From a virus, in the IMG/VR virus record IMGVR_UViG_3300023176_001920, positions 1 to 42,623 of that record: 42,623 bases of DNA; one strand, given 5' to 3'. Of the stretch, positions 31,801 through 40,606 are shown piece after piece. Under the pieces are notes generated by a model that saw only the letters and a program-made list of their open reading frames with translations, was not told the origin of the DNA and searched no databases. Position numbers and translations under genes: made by a program. Positions within the stretch are counted from its first letter, which is position 1, and each line of letters begins with the position of its first letter.

Positions 31801-33881
31801 TGAGAGTGAGGAGATCCTGTAGGATTTGTTTGAGGCTTACCAGAATTATATATAGTTAATGCATTTGCACTCTGATCTGATTTCCAAAAACAGGCATTGT
31901 CCATTTTACCTATACTTAAAAAAGAGCCTATAGAAGCGTGTGTAAAATGATTATAAGCAGCATTAGATATATTACCATACCCGATTGTTGCCTTATCAAA
32001 TATAGCCGATGTAGTAGTTAAAGTTCCTGCAAGGCTATATCCGGTTATTTCTGATCCATCTATAAAAAATCTAAGTCCTATATTACTAGATATATCTTGT
32101 GACGTAGTATTTTTACATACTAATAAATGATGCCAATTACCATCTAGAATAGATGCTCCCGGATCTGTAGATAAAGTAGCCCACTTAAACTGAAAGGCAG
32201 ATCCTCCAGCAAACCATCCTACTCTAAAATCTGTTCCTGCAAAATAAGCAGCTAGTCCTCCAAAAAAATTGCTTGATACTCCATAAGAAGTCATAAGAGC
32301 TTGTTGTGATACAGATCCTGTAGAAGGAACAGGATTTCCAGTTCCTACGTTAGTGTTACATTTAAACCATACGCCAACGCTCCACAAATTTGTAGTTAGA
32401 TCAAAGGTAGAGTCATCTTGAATAATGCCTCCCCTTGGTGCTCCTGTTCCAACTGAAGATGTTTCTACTGCGTTACCATTTTCTATAGCTCCCATACCAT
32501 TACACAAATTTTGCGTTGTTTTTTGAGGACCTGCGCTATATAAAGCATGTGAAGTAGATAGTGTCGGAATAGCGTCACTAGATGTAAATGATGAATTAGA
32601 TGCTCCTGGAAATTGATTAGTTCTACCTGAAGCTGTTATATTGTTAGAGATGGCTGCTTTGGTATCTGTACCATTGTCTCCAAATCTATACCAAGCTTGA
32701 ATATCTGGTAAAGTGGATGCATCTACAGCATTTATTCCTGTGGCGGTTGTACTGTATAAAGTAGAAAGATTTGCATCAGATACATAATCACCTATAATAA
32801 TAAATTCATCCATACGTGCTATATTACTACCAGAAGCTGCGGCAGATCCATCTGCGGCTGTAGTATAAGCAGTACCAACATTGTATGTAAAACTGTATTG
32901 AGTATTGCTTAGTCCATCTAGAACCATGGCTGTACCATCATCTCTAAATACATTTGCGGTTGCTGTTGCAGTACCATCTCCATTTAGTTTGTGTCTTTTA
33001 ATTATTAAATATGAAGAAGTCCCGTCAATAGGTGTGTAAGGAGCATTGGAGTATGCGGAGTTAAAGAGTGTACTTGTACCTCCCTCATTACTATAAGAAT
33101 AATAGTTCAGTCCTAAAAATAAGTTCGCTGCTGAAGGATTATCATAAAAACCAATACCTTTAAGAGATTGGTCTACATGATAATATTCAGGACCGAGAGC
33201 ATAACTTGAATCATACCAATACGCAATTGTGTAATCATCAAAAGGAGTTATTCCTTCGAGTACAAACGTAGAAAAATTCCACTTTTCTGCGAAAGGGTTT
33301 TGTGTGTTTACTACTGTACCTGCTCCTAATACATCGGTTAATTCAACAGCTTTTATATTTTCAAAATCGTCTATCCCTCCGTTTCTAAATAGAACAGGCG
33401 TATATGTAGAAGATGGCTGTACATCTGAATTGTACCAACCACTATAATTAAATGATTTATTTACGGCTATCATGTGATGAACAAAATCTGATCCATCTTT
33501 TCTAGCTCTTTCTTGTAGCGGATAATTACCTGAGTAATCTAATCCGTCTGATAGATTGTATTCTAGTCTACCTCTAGCAAATTTATTTCTTGTATCTCCT
33601 GATAAATCAACAGCTTTTTCATTTCCTACAATAGCTTCTGTAGTTTCACCTGATGTAGTTGTAGTAGTTTTTACTTGCGCAGGACACCAGTTTTGTCCAT
33701 CTGGACTCATCTCTAATTCTATATCTACCTGCCCACTTAAATTAGCACTACTATCTACTGTTGTAACAAGTATATGCTCTTTTGTCGAAGGGTCTAGTGA
33801 AATGGCATCAGAAGTAACTGTATCTCCAGCTTGCTTACTAGTTTCCGATGTTTTAAAAGTCTTTTTATTACTTGATGACAT
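28887..33881 (-). CDS. Giant tail-spike-like protein with LamG/ConA-like domains
   Basis: 1664 residues. At least three concanavalin/LamG-like modules can be seen: LTTNLWSVGVWFKC...GNWHHLLVCKN...RFFIDG, NLSISGWFKTTADATG...NWHHVLLTKND...YVDGEQI, and TYNFWVYYPS...WTMITFVTD...KFYINGQKV, plus a further GNWHNIVLSYRN copy. Linkers with 'ADLYRWIRFGD', 'IQAWYRFGD' and 'EAWWRWGD' recur between modules. Such domains bind sugars or proteins, so host surface recognition is likely. The N-terminus (IELEMSPDGQNWC, 54-66) and C-terminus (ILQYLRVKI...YFTKRRKK) together resemble the 145-aa neighbour, as if the modules were inserted into a small beta domain. It starts after the double terminator that follows the capsid. 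Confidence 0.8.
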   Translation of the reverse strand: MSSSNKKTFKTSETSKQAGDTVTSDAISLDPSTKEHILVTTVDSSANLSGQVDIELEMSPDGQNWCPAQVKTTTTTSGETTEAIVGNEKAVDLSGDTRNKFARGRLEYNLSDGLDYSGNYPLQERARKDGSDFVHHMIAVNKSFNYSGWYNSDVQPSSTYTPVLFRNGGIDDFENIKAVELTDVLGAGTVVNTQNPFAEKWNFSTFVLEGITPFDDYTIAYWYDSSYALGPEYYHVDQSLKGIGFYDNPSAANLFLGLNYYSYSNEGGTSTLFNSAYSNAPYTPIDGTSSYLIIKRHKLNGDGTATATANVFRDDGTAMVLDGLSNTQYSFTYNVGTAYTTAADGSAAASGSNIARMDEFIIIGDYVSDANLSTLYSTTATGINAVDASTLPDIQAWYRFGDNGTDTKAAISNNITASGRTNQFPGASNSSFTSSDAIPTLSTSHALYSAGPQKTTQNLCNGMGAIENGNAVETSSVGTGAPRGGIIQDDSTFDLTTNLWSVGVWFKCNTNVGTGNPVPSTGSVSQQALMTSYGVSSNFFGGLAAYFAGTDFRVGWFAGGSAFQFKWATLSTDPGASILDGNWHHLLVCKNTTSQDISSNIGLRFFIDGSEITGYSLAGTLTTTSAIFDKATIGYGNISNAAYNHFTHASIGSFLSIGKMDNACFWKSDQSANALTIYNSGKPQTNPTGSPHSHLRFEDSNDLALNSVTGATVSLDTAAAAASWLVQQSSLANTESIYVSASPSLNNLFTTSSNLSISGWFKTTADATGTLFSNTEGAAITGMIMQVTSNTMVLTLNDGSTIQTITANVDVNDGTNWHHVLLTKNDSGTNQFTIYVDGEQIAQSSVSITDAHLKGTNGFTLLSDGENNANAINPAPTDISKLNASLSNWSIHSEVLDQYAAKQLYSNGHVRNIKNLPSVTPANIEAWWQLNDATNPQNDLVGFNHLQYQDDSGQDLANTKNIKGPCILDYGVYEEQNNGGLLSPNLNFYNHGSANSYQTYNFWVYYPSNASGSSALLGDYVSTSGGYFFWATNGTSGLPNLCFLTNSSYNTQFIGINLASQYRDTWTMITFVTDPTFSNSKFYINGQKVENLDDPNNPKAYDGIGTGVAYLFGSNSAITNSGFLCARTYGGAFYNEAYTTYAPFSPTDYGIDEYTAWDKGLSDAEVQELYDDNNYAIHSASADLYRWIRFGDGANDSESSLQCQIDSTFVLDKDTGVTATYSATLTSSDSIYKSATAAPLSTTVVPATGATLIQDTINGNGMTLSLTKNFDFVSESWVTDASGDAAFCLSFNGFESQAEYFALWKCHQTKDNYDVNFLDGNWHNIVLSYRNTTEGSNVKFGPYTATGIGAAFNWNLSMDGIELNDQNSSIGVDYIGGLNSFLAHNNVNIGFPIYNRHLKYVGSTEEKYLAHTQGGATNIYEDTSVGVTQDNPYGFILQPPISTDTPWTFQGLIDETSFHSQDFWTSSGGSDPTNFESEYPATIYGNTNGLSGTRGIGATYATGIPYPLNDPSAIGANPGTSQYINPDRYDASTNPGGGLEAWWRWGDTDTDCGENINDVKDRADGVPNHHIRAVSIDTQDLHFLDTAPDSTYLANQEATTTQGSAITEFVSVVMSNIVDTACNVKDLAQPILQYLRVKITGTGSVDLGKGKAETSIYFTKRRKK

Positions 33882-33891
33882 TTATTCTCCT

Positions 33892-33912
33892 AAAAAAGCC
33901 CCCGAAGGGGCT
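33892..33912 (-). terminator. Rho-independent terminator with UUCG loop
   Basis: On the minus strand AGCCCC-TTCG-GGGGCT is followed by T6. The very stable UUCG tetraloop and GC stem make a strong terminator directly after the 88-aa gene and before the giant spike gene. Confidence 0.9.
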
Positions 33913-33919
33913 AATCTAC

Positions 33920-34186
33920 TTAGTATTTTTCTTTTGTGTCAGATCCAATGATTAAAATATCACCTTCTGTTCCAGCCGATATAGTTACTGTATCTACTGC
34001 TGTAGCGGAAGCTGTTACACCATTTACCATTACTATTGGCATTTGTGCAAAAGGTACTTTAATTTTAATATCATTTCCAACTTTTTCTACTTGTCTTTTA
34101 TCAAGAACATCTAATAATGCACCTGCTTCAAGCTTTAGTGCGATTACTCTCATTTTTCTCTGACCTGATTTAATACTTCTTAACAT
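33920..34186 (-). CDS. Small virion protein after capsid gene (88 aa)
   Basis: A good AGGAGA site precedes the ATG. The product has a basic N-terminus (MLRSIKSGQRKMRVIALKLEAG) and beta-strands (IKIKVPFAQMPIVMVNGVT, VDTVTISAGTEGDILIIG). It lies alone between two terminators, after the major capsid gene, a place often used by head-decoration or capsid-stabilising proteins. That role is inferred from position only. Confidence 0.6.
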   Translation of the reverse strand: MLRSIKSGQRKMRVIALKLEAGALLDVLDKRQVEKVGNDIKIKVPFAQMPIVMVNGVTASATAVDTVTISAGTEGDILIIGSDTKEKY

Positions 34187-34221
34187 GTTGTCTCCTTTTG
34201 GTTATCTCAAAGTAACTCCCT

Positions 34222-34256
34222 AAAAAACCCCCAGACCATTTTAACCAGCCTGGGGG
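34222..34256 (-). terminator. Rho-independent terminator after major capsid gene
   Basis: On the minus strand CCCCCAG and CTGGGGG form a 7-bp stem around a 15-base loop, followed by T6. It lies 32 bases after the capsid stop, as the T7 T-phi terminator follows gene 10. Downstream tail genes must be reached by read-through or another promoter. Confidence 0.88.
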
Positions 34257-34287
34257 AGAGGGTTAGGGAGGAACACCCTCTTTTAGA

Positions 34288-35595
34288 TTATACGGATAGA
34301 CCGTGAATTACGCCATGAAAACATGGATTAATGTAACACTCTAGGTATCCACCATATCTAGCTTCGTAAGAATCTTCTCCTGCTTTACGTAGGAAAACAG
34401 TTCCATCATCGTCAAACCAACCGAAGTCAGGTCTGTGGTAGATGTGAATGTGAGAATCATTTAGAAGGTAGATTCTGTCGTCTTCAACGAAACGCTCTGG
34501 GAAGATCCCAATAGGTCCGTCAACAGACATGAACTCAACACCACTAAAAGAGATGTCAGCACCAGACTTGGATTTTAGACCAGCTCTAGTATTTACTGTA
34601 TATCTTTTTTGATCTTCTAGTAGGTTAAGAATTTTTTCGTACTGCTTAAATGAAGTAACGATTAAGTTAGGAGTCTTACCACAAGCCTTCTTAACTTTTA
34701 ACATCATTTCATTTAACATGTCAGTAGAGATAGCAGCTTCTTCAGCATCTTTAACCTGAGCGTTCCATCTACGTCCTCTGTCTACTTCGTGAAGCTTAGT
34801 CTCTCCTGCTTCGTTAGAAAGAACTTTCAATCCAATTGGATCGTTGTTCTCAGAGTTTTGCATAAATAGGTCAGCAGATTGAAGGTTTCCTGAACCGTCT
34901 TCAAAGTTACCTAAAGATACTTTTGCACTATCTAGAGTGATAGTTTTTTCATCTGGATCTACTGCAATAATTTCAACACCGTCAATCTTAGTACCAGCTC
35001 CAACAGAAGCAGAAGCACTTACAGTAACATCTATAAGATCTCTTTCTTCAAAGTTAGCTTCTTTCATGTCAGCAATAGGTACTTGGATACCTTCTGATGT
35101 ACTAGTTAATTTAGCAGCTTGAGCATCAGCAGCGTCTACTGCTAGAGTAGAACCTAATTTACCAGAACCGTCATTGAAAAGAATACGAGACATGTTTCTC
35201 ATATAAGATTCAACACCTTTCTTAACTACTTCTTTTGTAGCACGTACGAAAGCACCTTCATCAGATAAAGCAGCTTTAATTGTTTCTCTGTCGATTTCTA
35301 CAACAGCGTAAACTTTTTTAGCTTTGATGATAGCTTCACTATACTTAGCTACGTTTGCTGAAGGCAATTTACCTGAACCAACACCACCAGCAAAAGACTG
35401 AGGGATTGTCAGTTGAAGTTGTTTACCTGTAAAGTTGTATGATTTTTTTACTCGTCCTAAAAGTACGTTAGCTGAGTTATATACATTTTCAGAAAGCTTC
35501 TCGTACTTAATTTTAAACAATTTGGACGCATCTGTAAGACTTAAACCTTGATCACTTAAACTCTGACCATGTCCTACGCCTAAAAATTGTGACAT
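34288..35595 (-). CDS. Major capsid protein (HK97 fold)
   Basis: 435 residues. The order of an N-terminal arm, a region with KKVYAVVEIDRETIKAALSD, a beta-rich insertion (~190-260), the helix-rich domain with STDMLNEMMLKVKKACGKTPNLIVTS, and a C-terminal DRIYLLNDSHIHIYH...EARYGGYLECYINP matches phage major capsid proteins of the HK97 fold. No ClpP-type prohead protease cleavage site is evident. It lies directly after the scaffold gene with an AAAGGAGA ribosome site and is followed by a terminator, as expected for the most expressed gene. Confidence 0.88.
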   Translation of the reverse strand: MSQFLGVGHGQSLSDQGLSLTDASKLFKIKYEKLSENVYNSANVLLGRVKKSYNFTGKQLQLTIPQSFAGGVGSGKLPSANVAKYSEAIIKAKKVYAVVEIDRETIKAALSDEGAFVRATKEVVKKGVESYMRNMSRILFNDGSGKLGSTLAVDAADAQAAKLTSTSEGIQVPIADMKEANFEERDLIDVTVSASASVGAGTKIDGVEIIAVDPDEKTITLDSAKVSLGNFEDGSGNLQSADLFMQNSENNDPIGLKVLSNEAGETKLHEVDRGRRWNAQVKDAEEAAISTDMLNEMMLKVKKACGKTPNLIVTSFKQYEKILNLLEDQKRYTVNTRAGLKSKSGADISFSGVEFMSVDGPIGIFPERFVEDDRIYLLNDSHIHIYHRPDFGWFDDDGTVFLRKAGEDSYEARYGGYLECYINPCFHGVIHGLSV

Positions 35596-35617
35596 AATGT
35601 GTCTCCTTTAATTAAGT

Positions 35618-36757
35618 TTATAAATCTTCCCAATCTAAATAATCTTCTTTAGATGTGGGCTCCTTTTTTTCCTGTTTCTTAGGTGTAACCTTTTTAGAAA
35701 CAGATTTTGATGCGGTCTTTACAATGTCACCATAAACGTCTTGTACAATTTCAACTAAATCCTCGTTATCAAAAGAAGGGTTCTCCATCACAATCTTTTG
35801 AAGGGTTTCAAGAATGTTGCCTTGTTCTACAAGCATTGGATCTACTTGAGTTAAAACTGACTCTGCTGTGGAGAAGGCTTTACTATGTACATAATAATCA
35901 GCCACGATAGCAGGAGTAATTTTACCTTCAAATTCTCCATCAATTAGTTCTTGATACGCATTGTTAAAATCCTCATCTGAGATATTGTGAGCTTCCTGAA
36001 CATTGGCGATTTCCATTTCCAGTTCCTTTTGGGCTTGCTGTTCCTGGGATCGTTTCTGATCAGACTCTTGTTGACGCAGTAGATATTCGTTTTGAGCACG
36101 TAAATCTTCTGCTTGTAACTGCTCTGGGCTCATTTCATTTAATCTAAATACTTCTGGAGCTAATTGGTTTAGAAGTTCCCTCCGAAACTCGTGAGGCTTC
36201 ATACCGGAAAACTCGGCAAAATATTCTAATGCACCCATCGCATCGTTATTTTTTATTTTTTCTGCAAAATTATTAATATATCCATTTATTGTTTCTATAT
36301 CTTTGTCATATACATTTTTATACTCTTCAAATTCTTTTCTTTGACTAGAAAACTCTTGAAATTTTTTATCATAAGATACTTTACCACTATAATTATTAAG
36401 CAATTCTTGTAAGTCTACGTCTACTTCTTCTCCATCAACTTTGTGTTTAAACATCGTATTGGCATATAATTCGACATCTTCTTCCCCCTGTCTAGCAAGG
36501 ATTTTTTTAATTTCCTCTTCAATCGCTTCTTCTGAAGCTTCGATCTCTTCTGAATTACTTTCTGCTTTAGGTTCTGATTTGTCCTCTTTTGTCGCACTCT
36601 CTTTCTTACTTTCACTTAGTAGTTCTGCTCCTTCTCTTCCGTCAGTCAATTGATCAAGCTCATCAAAAGATAGTACAGCAGCGTTTTCATTTGCCTCTGG
36701 TGCTAAATCTACTTCTTGATTAATTTCTTGCACAGCGTTCTCGTTAATTTCACTCAT
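35618..36757 (-). CDS. Capsid scaffolding protein
   Basis: 379 residues, very acidic in the N-terminal third, long helical middle and a basic C-terminal tail (KSVSKKVTPKKQEKKEP). The segment EVDVDLQELLNNYSGKVSYDKKF is like the scaffolding proteins of T7-like phages and cyanophages. The charged, elongated helical design and the position between portal and capsid genes support this role: it guides procapsid assembly and is then released. It overlaps the portal gene by eight bases. Confidence 0.8.
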   Translation of the reverse strand: MSEINENAVQEINQEVDLAPEANENAAVLSFDELDQLTDGREGAELLSESKKESATKEDKSEPKAESNSEEIEASEEAIEEEIKKILARQGEEDVELYANTMFKHKVDGEEVDVDLQELLNNYSGKVSYDKKFQEFSSQRKEFEEYKNVYDKDIETINGYINNFAEKIKNNDAMGALEYFAEFSGMKPHEFRRELLNQLAPEVFRLNEMSPEQLQAEDLRAQNEYLLRQQESDQKRSQEQQAQKELEMEIANVQEAHNISDEDFNNAYQELIDGEFEGKITPAIVADYYVHSKAFSTAESVLTQVDPMLVEQGNILETLQKIVMENPSFDNEDLVEIVQDVYGDIVKTASKSVSKKVTPKKQEKKEPTSKEDYLDWEDL

Positions 36758-38864
36758 TGTTTTCTCCCTGTTCTAGTATTTCTGATTTATCTTCTCCTGG
36801 TATGTTTCCTGTAACAGGCATACCTTGATTAGTTTGTCCTTGTACTATAAGACGTTGCTGCTCTATAGATCTAGGTACAAATCCGTTAGGGAATATTGGA
36901 AAATTAGGTAACTCAGCTAATTTAGCCTCAAACCCAGGATTTGCTCTAGCTTTTTCCACCATTAAAAATTCATGAATTGATATATGCTCTAACATCTCTT
37001 CTCTTAGGTTAGGTGGACATTCTTCTTTAAATGTTCGTTCTTGTATTGCTTTAGTATGTACTTTCCAGTGTAAAATGTGATCTTCAAAATCCTCTGGATC
37101 TCCAACAGGTCTACCTGCCATCATATCTTCATTTTCAGATTCAGCAGCTCTTACAGCCACAGTCAATAAGTTATTCATTTTTTCTGTATCACCTAAATCT
37201 AGTAAATCAATCCATCTCTCATTAGATAGCAGGTCAGGTTTCATCTGCATAATTTCAACAATACGTTGTATTTTACCTGCTTTAGATTCTGGTAATCCTG
37301 TACCTAACTCTAATCTAATATCATAATTTTTGTTTAGATTAGCTGAATCAAAATGTCTTATACTGTATTTATTATTTTTTCCTACAATACGTAGCATACG
37401 TCCATCATCTGCATCATAGTAATCACCACAAACAGCTAATGTCATTTTTGCAATGTCTTTAATCATGTCATTGTGTTTAATTACTGTGGTACTGTTACGC
37501 TCTTGCTCTTGCTCATTAAGAAATTGCAAAGCTACGGCTGCTGTAATACCTTTAGGAGGCGTTCCCCTAGATACTCCTTGAATACCATAAATTTGACCCA
37601 TTTCTTCACGTAACATATTTCTAAAGTTATATGCTTCAGGAGGATTAGGTGCTGTTTGCATCATTTGAGGTGCTATTGGACCTTGATATTGAACAATAGT
37701 ATTATCATTACCTAATGATTCAATCTTACATGCACCTCTAGGCATAACCCATTTAGCGTGTCCCATAAGATAAATATTTTTAGCCAATAATGTAGACAAA
37801 TTATCATGCATGTTCTGAATAGGTCTGACCATTTCATATTGAGATACACCATTAAGAACTTCTGGTACATCCATATCTGTATATCTTACAAAAGGTAGTT
37901 GTCCATGTGAAAAGGGTAGCTCGCTCATTTCTAGGATAACATCTCTAGTAAATTTTACGTAATAACCTTTTTTACAGTATTTTGTAGCTTTATGATAAAA
38001 TTCGTATATTACAGTATCTTCTTCTAGTAAATGATCTGTTAAAGTATCTGCATCAAAAGCTTTTACATTTGTAGTTTGTTTTAATTTGTTTGCTTTATCA
38101 GGATACTCTTTTTTTAATGTCTCTGTAGATTCTACACTTACTCTAAAACAATATTCTACTTTATCTAAAGATTTTTGTCTTTGTAATAATACTCTCCAAG
38201 GAACTTCTATTTCGTAGTCTATATCTCCTATATAAACTGGATCTGTAGGGTCCATTACAATAGGGCTACCATTAGCATCTGTTACAGGTTGTCCTTGCTC
38301 ATCTACCATTGTTAATGGCATACCCATATCTCTTGCTTTTACGTACATAGGATGAAGATCTCCTTTATCCTTATTCCACGTTATAAAGCAATAAGATTCC
38401 CCGAAGATGAAAGCATTTCTAAGCATTTTTTGTCTTAATTCATCTACATTATTCAAATACCATAAATGATCAATAAGATACTTAGTAGCTTTAGCTGCGC
38501 TTCTATCTTCGTACTCATCATTAGTAGGTAAAACATTTACAGCAGGTTTTAGTCGTGATAATTGTGAAATACGAGTTTCAGTCATATCATGTAAGTGATT
38601 AACTACAAACTTGTTTACTCTCTGAAGAAATTGTCGCTCTGATCTTCGGATATCACTTCTAAGAACCGAGGCTGAAATACCTCTATATGTTTCTAAATTT
38701 TTTCTTATACTAGAGTTTCTAGCTACTGCTTGTTTTTCTAGTGTTTCTACAACTTTATTACACCAAGTAAGAACTTCTTTTTCATCTTCTTTTTTTATAG
38801 CATGAAACGGTTTTACGTTGATTTTATCAGGACTGTCTGCTGTTAAATCGTCAAAAAAACTCAT
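36750..38864 (-). CDS. Portal protein
   Basis: 704 residues, a usual size for P22-like podovirus portals. It starts with charged helices (CNKVVETLEKQAVARNSSIR) and has ETRISQLSRLKPAVNVLPTND, LRNAFIFGESYCFITW, VPWRVLLQRQKSLDKVEYC and the helical core (IYGIQGVSRGTPPKGITAAVALQF) characteristic of portals. Twelve copies would form the ring through which DNA enters and leaves. Positioned between the large terminase and scaffold genes. Confidence 0.85.
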   Translation of the reverse strand: MSFFDDLTADSPDKINVKPFHAIKKEDEKEVLTWCNKVVETLEKQAVARNSSIRKNLETYRGISASVLRSDIRRSERQFLQRVNKFVVNHLHDMTETRISQLSRLKPAVNVLPTNDEYEDRSAAKATKYLIDHLWYLNNVDELRQKMLRNAFIFGESYCFITWNKDKGDLHPMYVKARDMGMPLTMVDEQGQPVTDANGSPIVMDPTDPVYIGDIDYEIEVPWRVLLQRQKSLDKVEYCFRVSVESTETLKKEYPDKANKLKQTTNVKAFDADTLTDHLLEEDTVIYEFYHKATKYCKKGYYVKFTRDVILEMSELPFSHGQLPFVRYTDMDVPEVLNGVSQYEMVRPIQNMHDNLSTLLAKNIYLMGHAKWVMPRGACKIESLGNDNTIVQYQGPIAPQMMQTAPNPPEAYNFRNMLREEMGQIYGIQGVSRGTPPKGITAAVALQFLNEQEQERNSTTVIKHNDMIKDIAKMTLAVCGDYYDADDGRMLRIVGKNNKYSIRHFDSANLNKNYDIRLELGTGLPESKAGKIQRIVEIMQMKPDLLSNERWIDLLDLGDTEKMNNLLTVAVRAAESENEDMMAGRPVGDPEDFEDHILHWKVHTKAIQERTFKEECPPNLREEMLEHISIHEFLMVEKARANPGFEAKLAELPNFPIFPNGFVPRSIEQQRLIVQGQTNQGMPVTGNIPGEDKSEILEQGENNE

Positions 38865-38872
38865 TTATGCTC

Positions 38873-39118
38873 CTATACCATACGGTAGATTTCTTCATTT
38901 TCATCTTGTTGCTCTTGATTTATTTCATCGAATACGTTGTCAGGGTCGGCAAACTTTGATGGATTCAAAGCTTCCTCGGCTGGCATAAATTGTACGGTGT
39001 GTGTTTGTTTTTCTAAACTTTTCACCAAAATCAGAGCATACAGCGTAAAAGGTAACAGAATTGCTGTCAAAATGCAAGAAATAATTGATAAAATTATTGA
39101 AATTTGTGTAATATCCAT
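38873..39118 (-). CDS. Small single-pass membrane protein
   Basis: 81 residues with one N-terminal hydrophobic segment (ISIILSIISCILTAILLPFTLYALILV, ~6-33) and an acidic C-terminal half ending EQQDENEEIYRMV. The topology suggests an inner-membrane anchor with an acidic tail. It sits between terminase and portal genes, an unusual place for a membrane protein, so it might be a lysis or spanin-like component; there is no lipobox, and no motif identifies it. Confidence 0.65.
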   Translation of the reverse strand: MDITQISIILSIISCILTAILLPFTLYALILVKSLEKQTHTVQFMPAEEALNPSKFADPDNVFDEINQEQQDENEEIYRMV

Positions 39119-39121
39119 AGT

Positions 39122-40606
39122 TTACTCCTCCCAGGGCATTATGTTTCGTGTCCAATCAGTTTCTTTACCTAAATCATTAATATCTTGAGATATTCTTCTC
39201 ATTCCTCTGTCATTAGGGTCTTTTTCTCTCTTTTTCTCTATAACTTCATTCATATCGTAATTTGCAGCAGCGTTTAAGTAACGCCAACAATCAATTAAGT
39301 GGTCATTTTTCTTAGGTATATCACCTTTATCTGTTCTTACGTACTGCTGTATTTCCCATTTTAGTTTTTGCATACGATCTGTAATAGTTAAAGTTTCATA
39401 TACCATCTGGTCTTTACATAGTGATAATCCATTCTCTTTCTTATGTAGATGTTTTGCTGTTGGCATAAAGTAATCTCCAAATTGACCCATTAGCTCTGTA
39501 GCAAACCAGGCAGCAGCTTCGTCATATACCTTGTACCAATCATCTACCTCTATGTAAGGATTTAACTCTTCCATTTTCTTTTTTATTCTGGGGTATATTT
39601 GTCTAACCGACGTATTCTCTTGCGCAGTTTCGTAAATCTCATCAAGAAGATACACCTGTTTAGTATAAGGATTGATAGCAGCAAAAAGAACGGCAAAACA
39701 AGTAGTGGAGCCAGGGTCAGTAATGCAGTACCAATCAAGCTTTTTAAGATCCTTTGATATATCATTCATTACTCCTTTGAAAGGTTCCATTTTTTTGGCA
39801 TCAAACATGGGGAAAATAGCATTTCTTCCTCCCAAGCTGATTTCTCCAAAATACTCTCGTTTGACAACATCATCTTCACCACGAGCCCTGAGCTTTTCAA
39901 TTTCTTTGTCGATCTCCTCTTTAGGCATGTGGGGGTTATCATAAGATGAGGCGATAATGTGTGCACAGTCTTTTCTTTTAAGACATTCATCAGCAAACTC
40001 CATGTATTGCTCTTGATTTCGGTCGCCTGGCTTAGGCGGTGTTCCAATTATTACAAGAGGTGCTTTACGAACAATACGGTTTGGGTTCATTTCAGTATGG
40101 AACATAGGATGAAATACTTTAAACTCGTCATATACCACAAAGTCGGGTGTAAGACCGTTAGCAGCAGCCCAGTTTTCTGAGCCTACAATTTTTATACTAC
40201 TATTATTTTTAAATGTAATACGTGAGTCAGTATTTGCTATATGTCTAATATATTTTTTTAGTGGTTCTTCTCCACCAGGTACAAAGCGACCTTTTTCATC
40301 TTTTTCTCTACCAAATTGAGATAGACGACCGTTATGCCAAACAATTTCTCTACCATGAGCTAATTCTGGAGTAATGTAGTAGCAAGTTGACCCTGGATTG
40401 AGTAAAGCGTGTCTCCATAACATATACGCAGCAAAGTCAGTCTTGCCCCATTTACGTCCACACTGAATAAAGACTGTAGAGACGTCTCCTTTTATAAGAG
40501 GCATCCCTACTTTTACTTGTCCACTATGCGGAGCCCAGAATTTATGCAAATCATCCATAATTTGTAAATAAAGGGCATCGCTAGGTTTTAGATCTATTAA
40601 ACTCAT
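39122..40606 (-). CDS. terL: Terminase large subunit
   Basis: 494 residues. The ATPase has Walker A CGRKWGKT (49-56) and Walker B FVVYDE (156-161) with the coupling motif near VIIGTPP (185-191). The nuclease domain has CITDPGST (Asp297), KVYDEAAAW (Asp362) and DHLIDCWRY (Asp435/439), the acidic residues expected for the RNase H-like fold. It cuts and pumps DNA into the procapsid through the portal. The start overlaps the ClpP-like stop in an ATGA junction. Confidence 0.95.
   Translation of the reverse strand: MSLIDLKPSDALYLQIMDDLHKFWAPHSGQVKVGMPLIKGDVSTVFIQCGRKWGKTDFAAYMLWRHALLNPGSTCYYITPELAHGREIVWHNGRLSQFGREKDEKGRFVPGGEEPLKKYIRHIANTDSRITFKNNSSIKIVGSENWAAANGLTPDFVVYDEFKVFHPMFHTEMNPNRIVRKAPLVIIGTPPKPGDRNQEQYMEFADECLKRKDCAHIIASSYDNPHMPKEEIDKEIEKLRARGEDDVVKREYFGEISLGGRNAIFPMFDAKKMEPFKGVMNDISKDLKKLDWYCITDPGSTTCFAVLFAAINPYTKQVYLLDEIYETAQENTSVRQIYPRIKKKMEELNPYIEVDDWYKVYDEAAAWFATELMGQFGDYFMPTAKHLHKKENGLSLCKDQMVYETLTITDRMQKLKWEIQQYVRTDKGDIPKKNDHLIDCWRYLNAAANYDMNEVIEKKREKDPNDRGMRRISQDINDLGKETDWTRNIMPWEE

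Noticed and set aside
33556-33951. 131-residue plus-strand frame opposite the spike N-terminus and a terminator
   Set aside because: It crosses the UUCG terminator and runs against the late operon, with a hydrophobic shadow composition.
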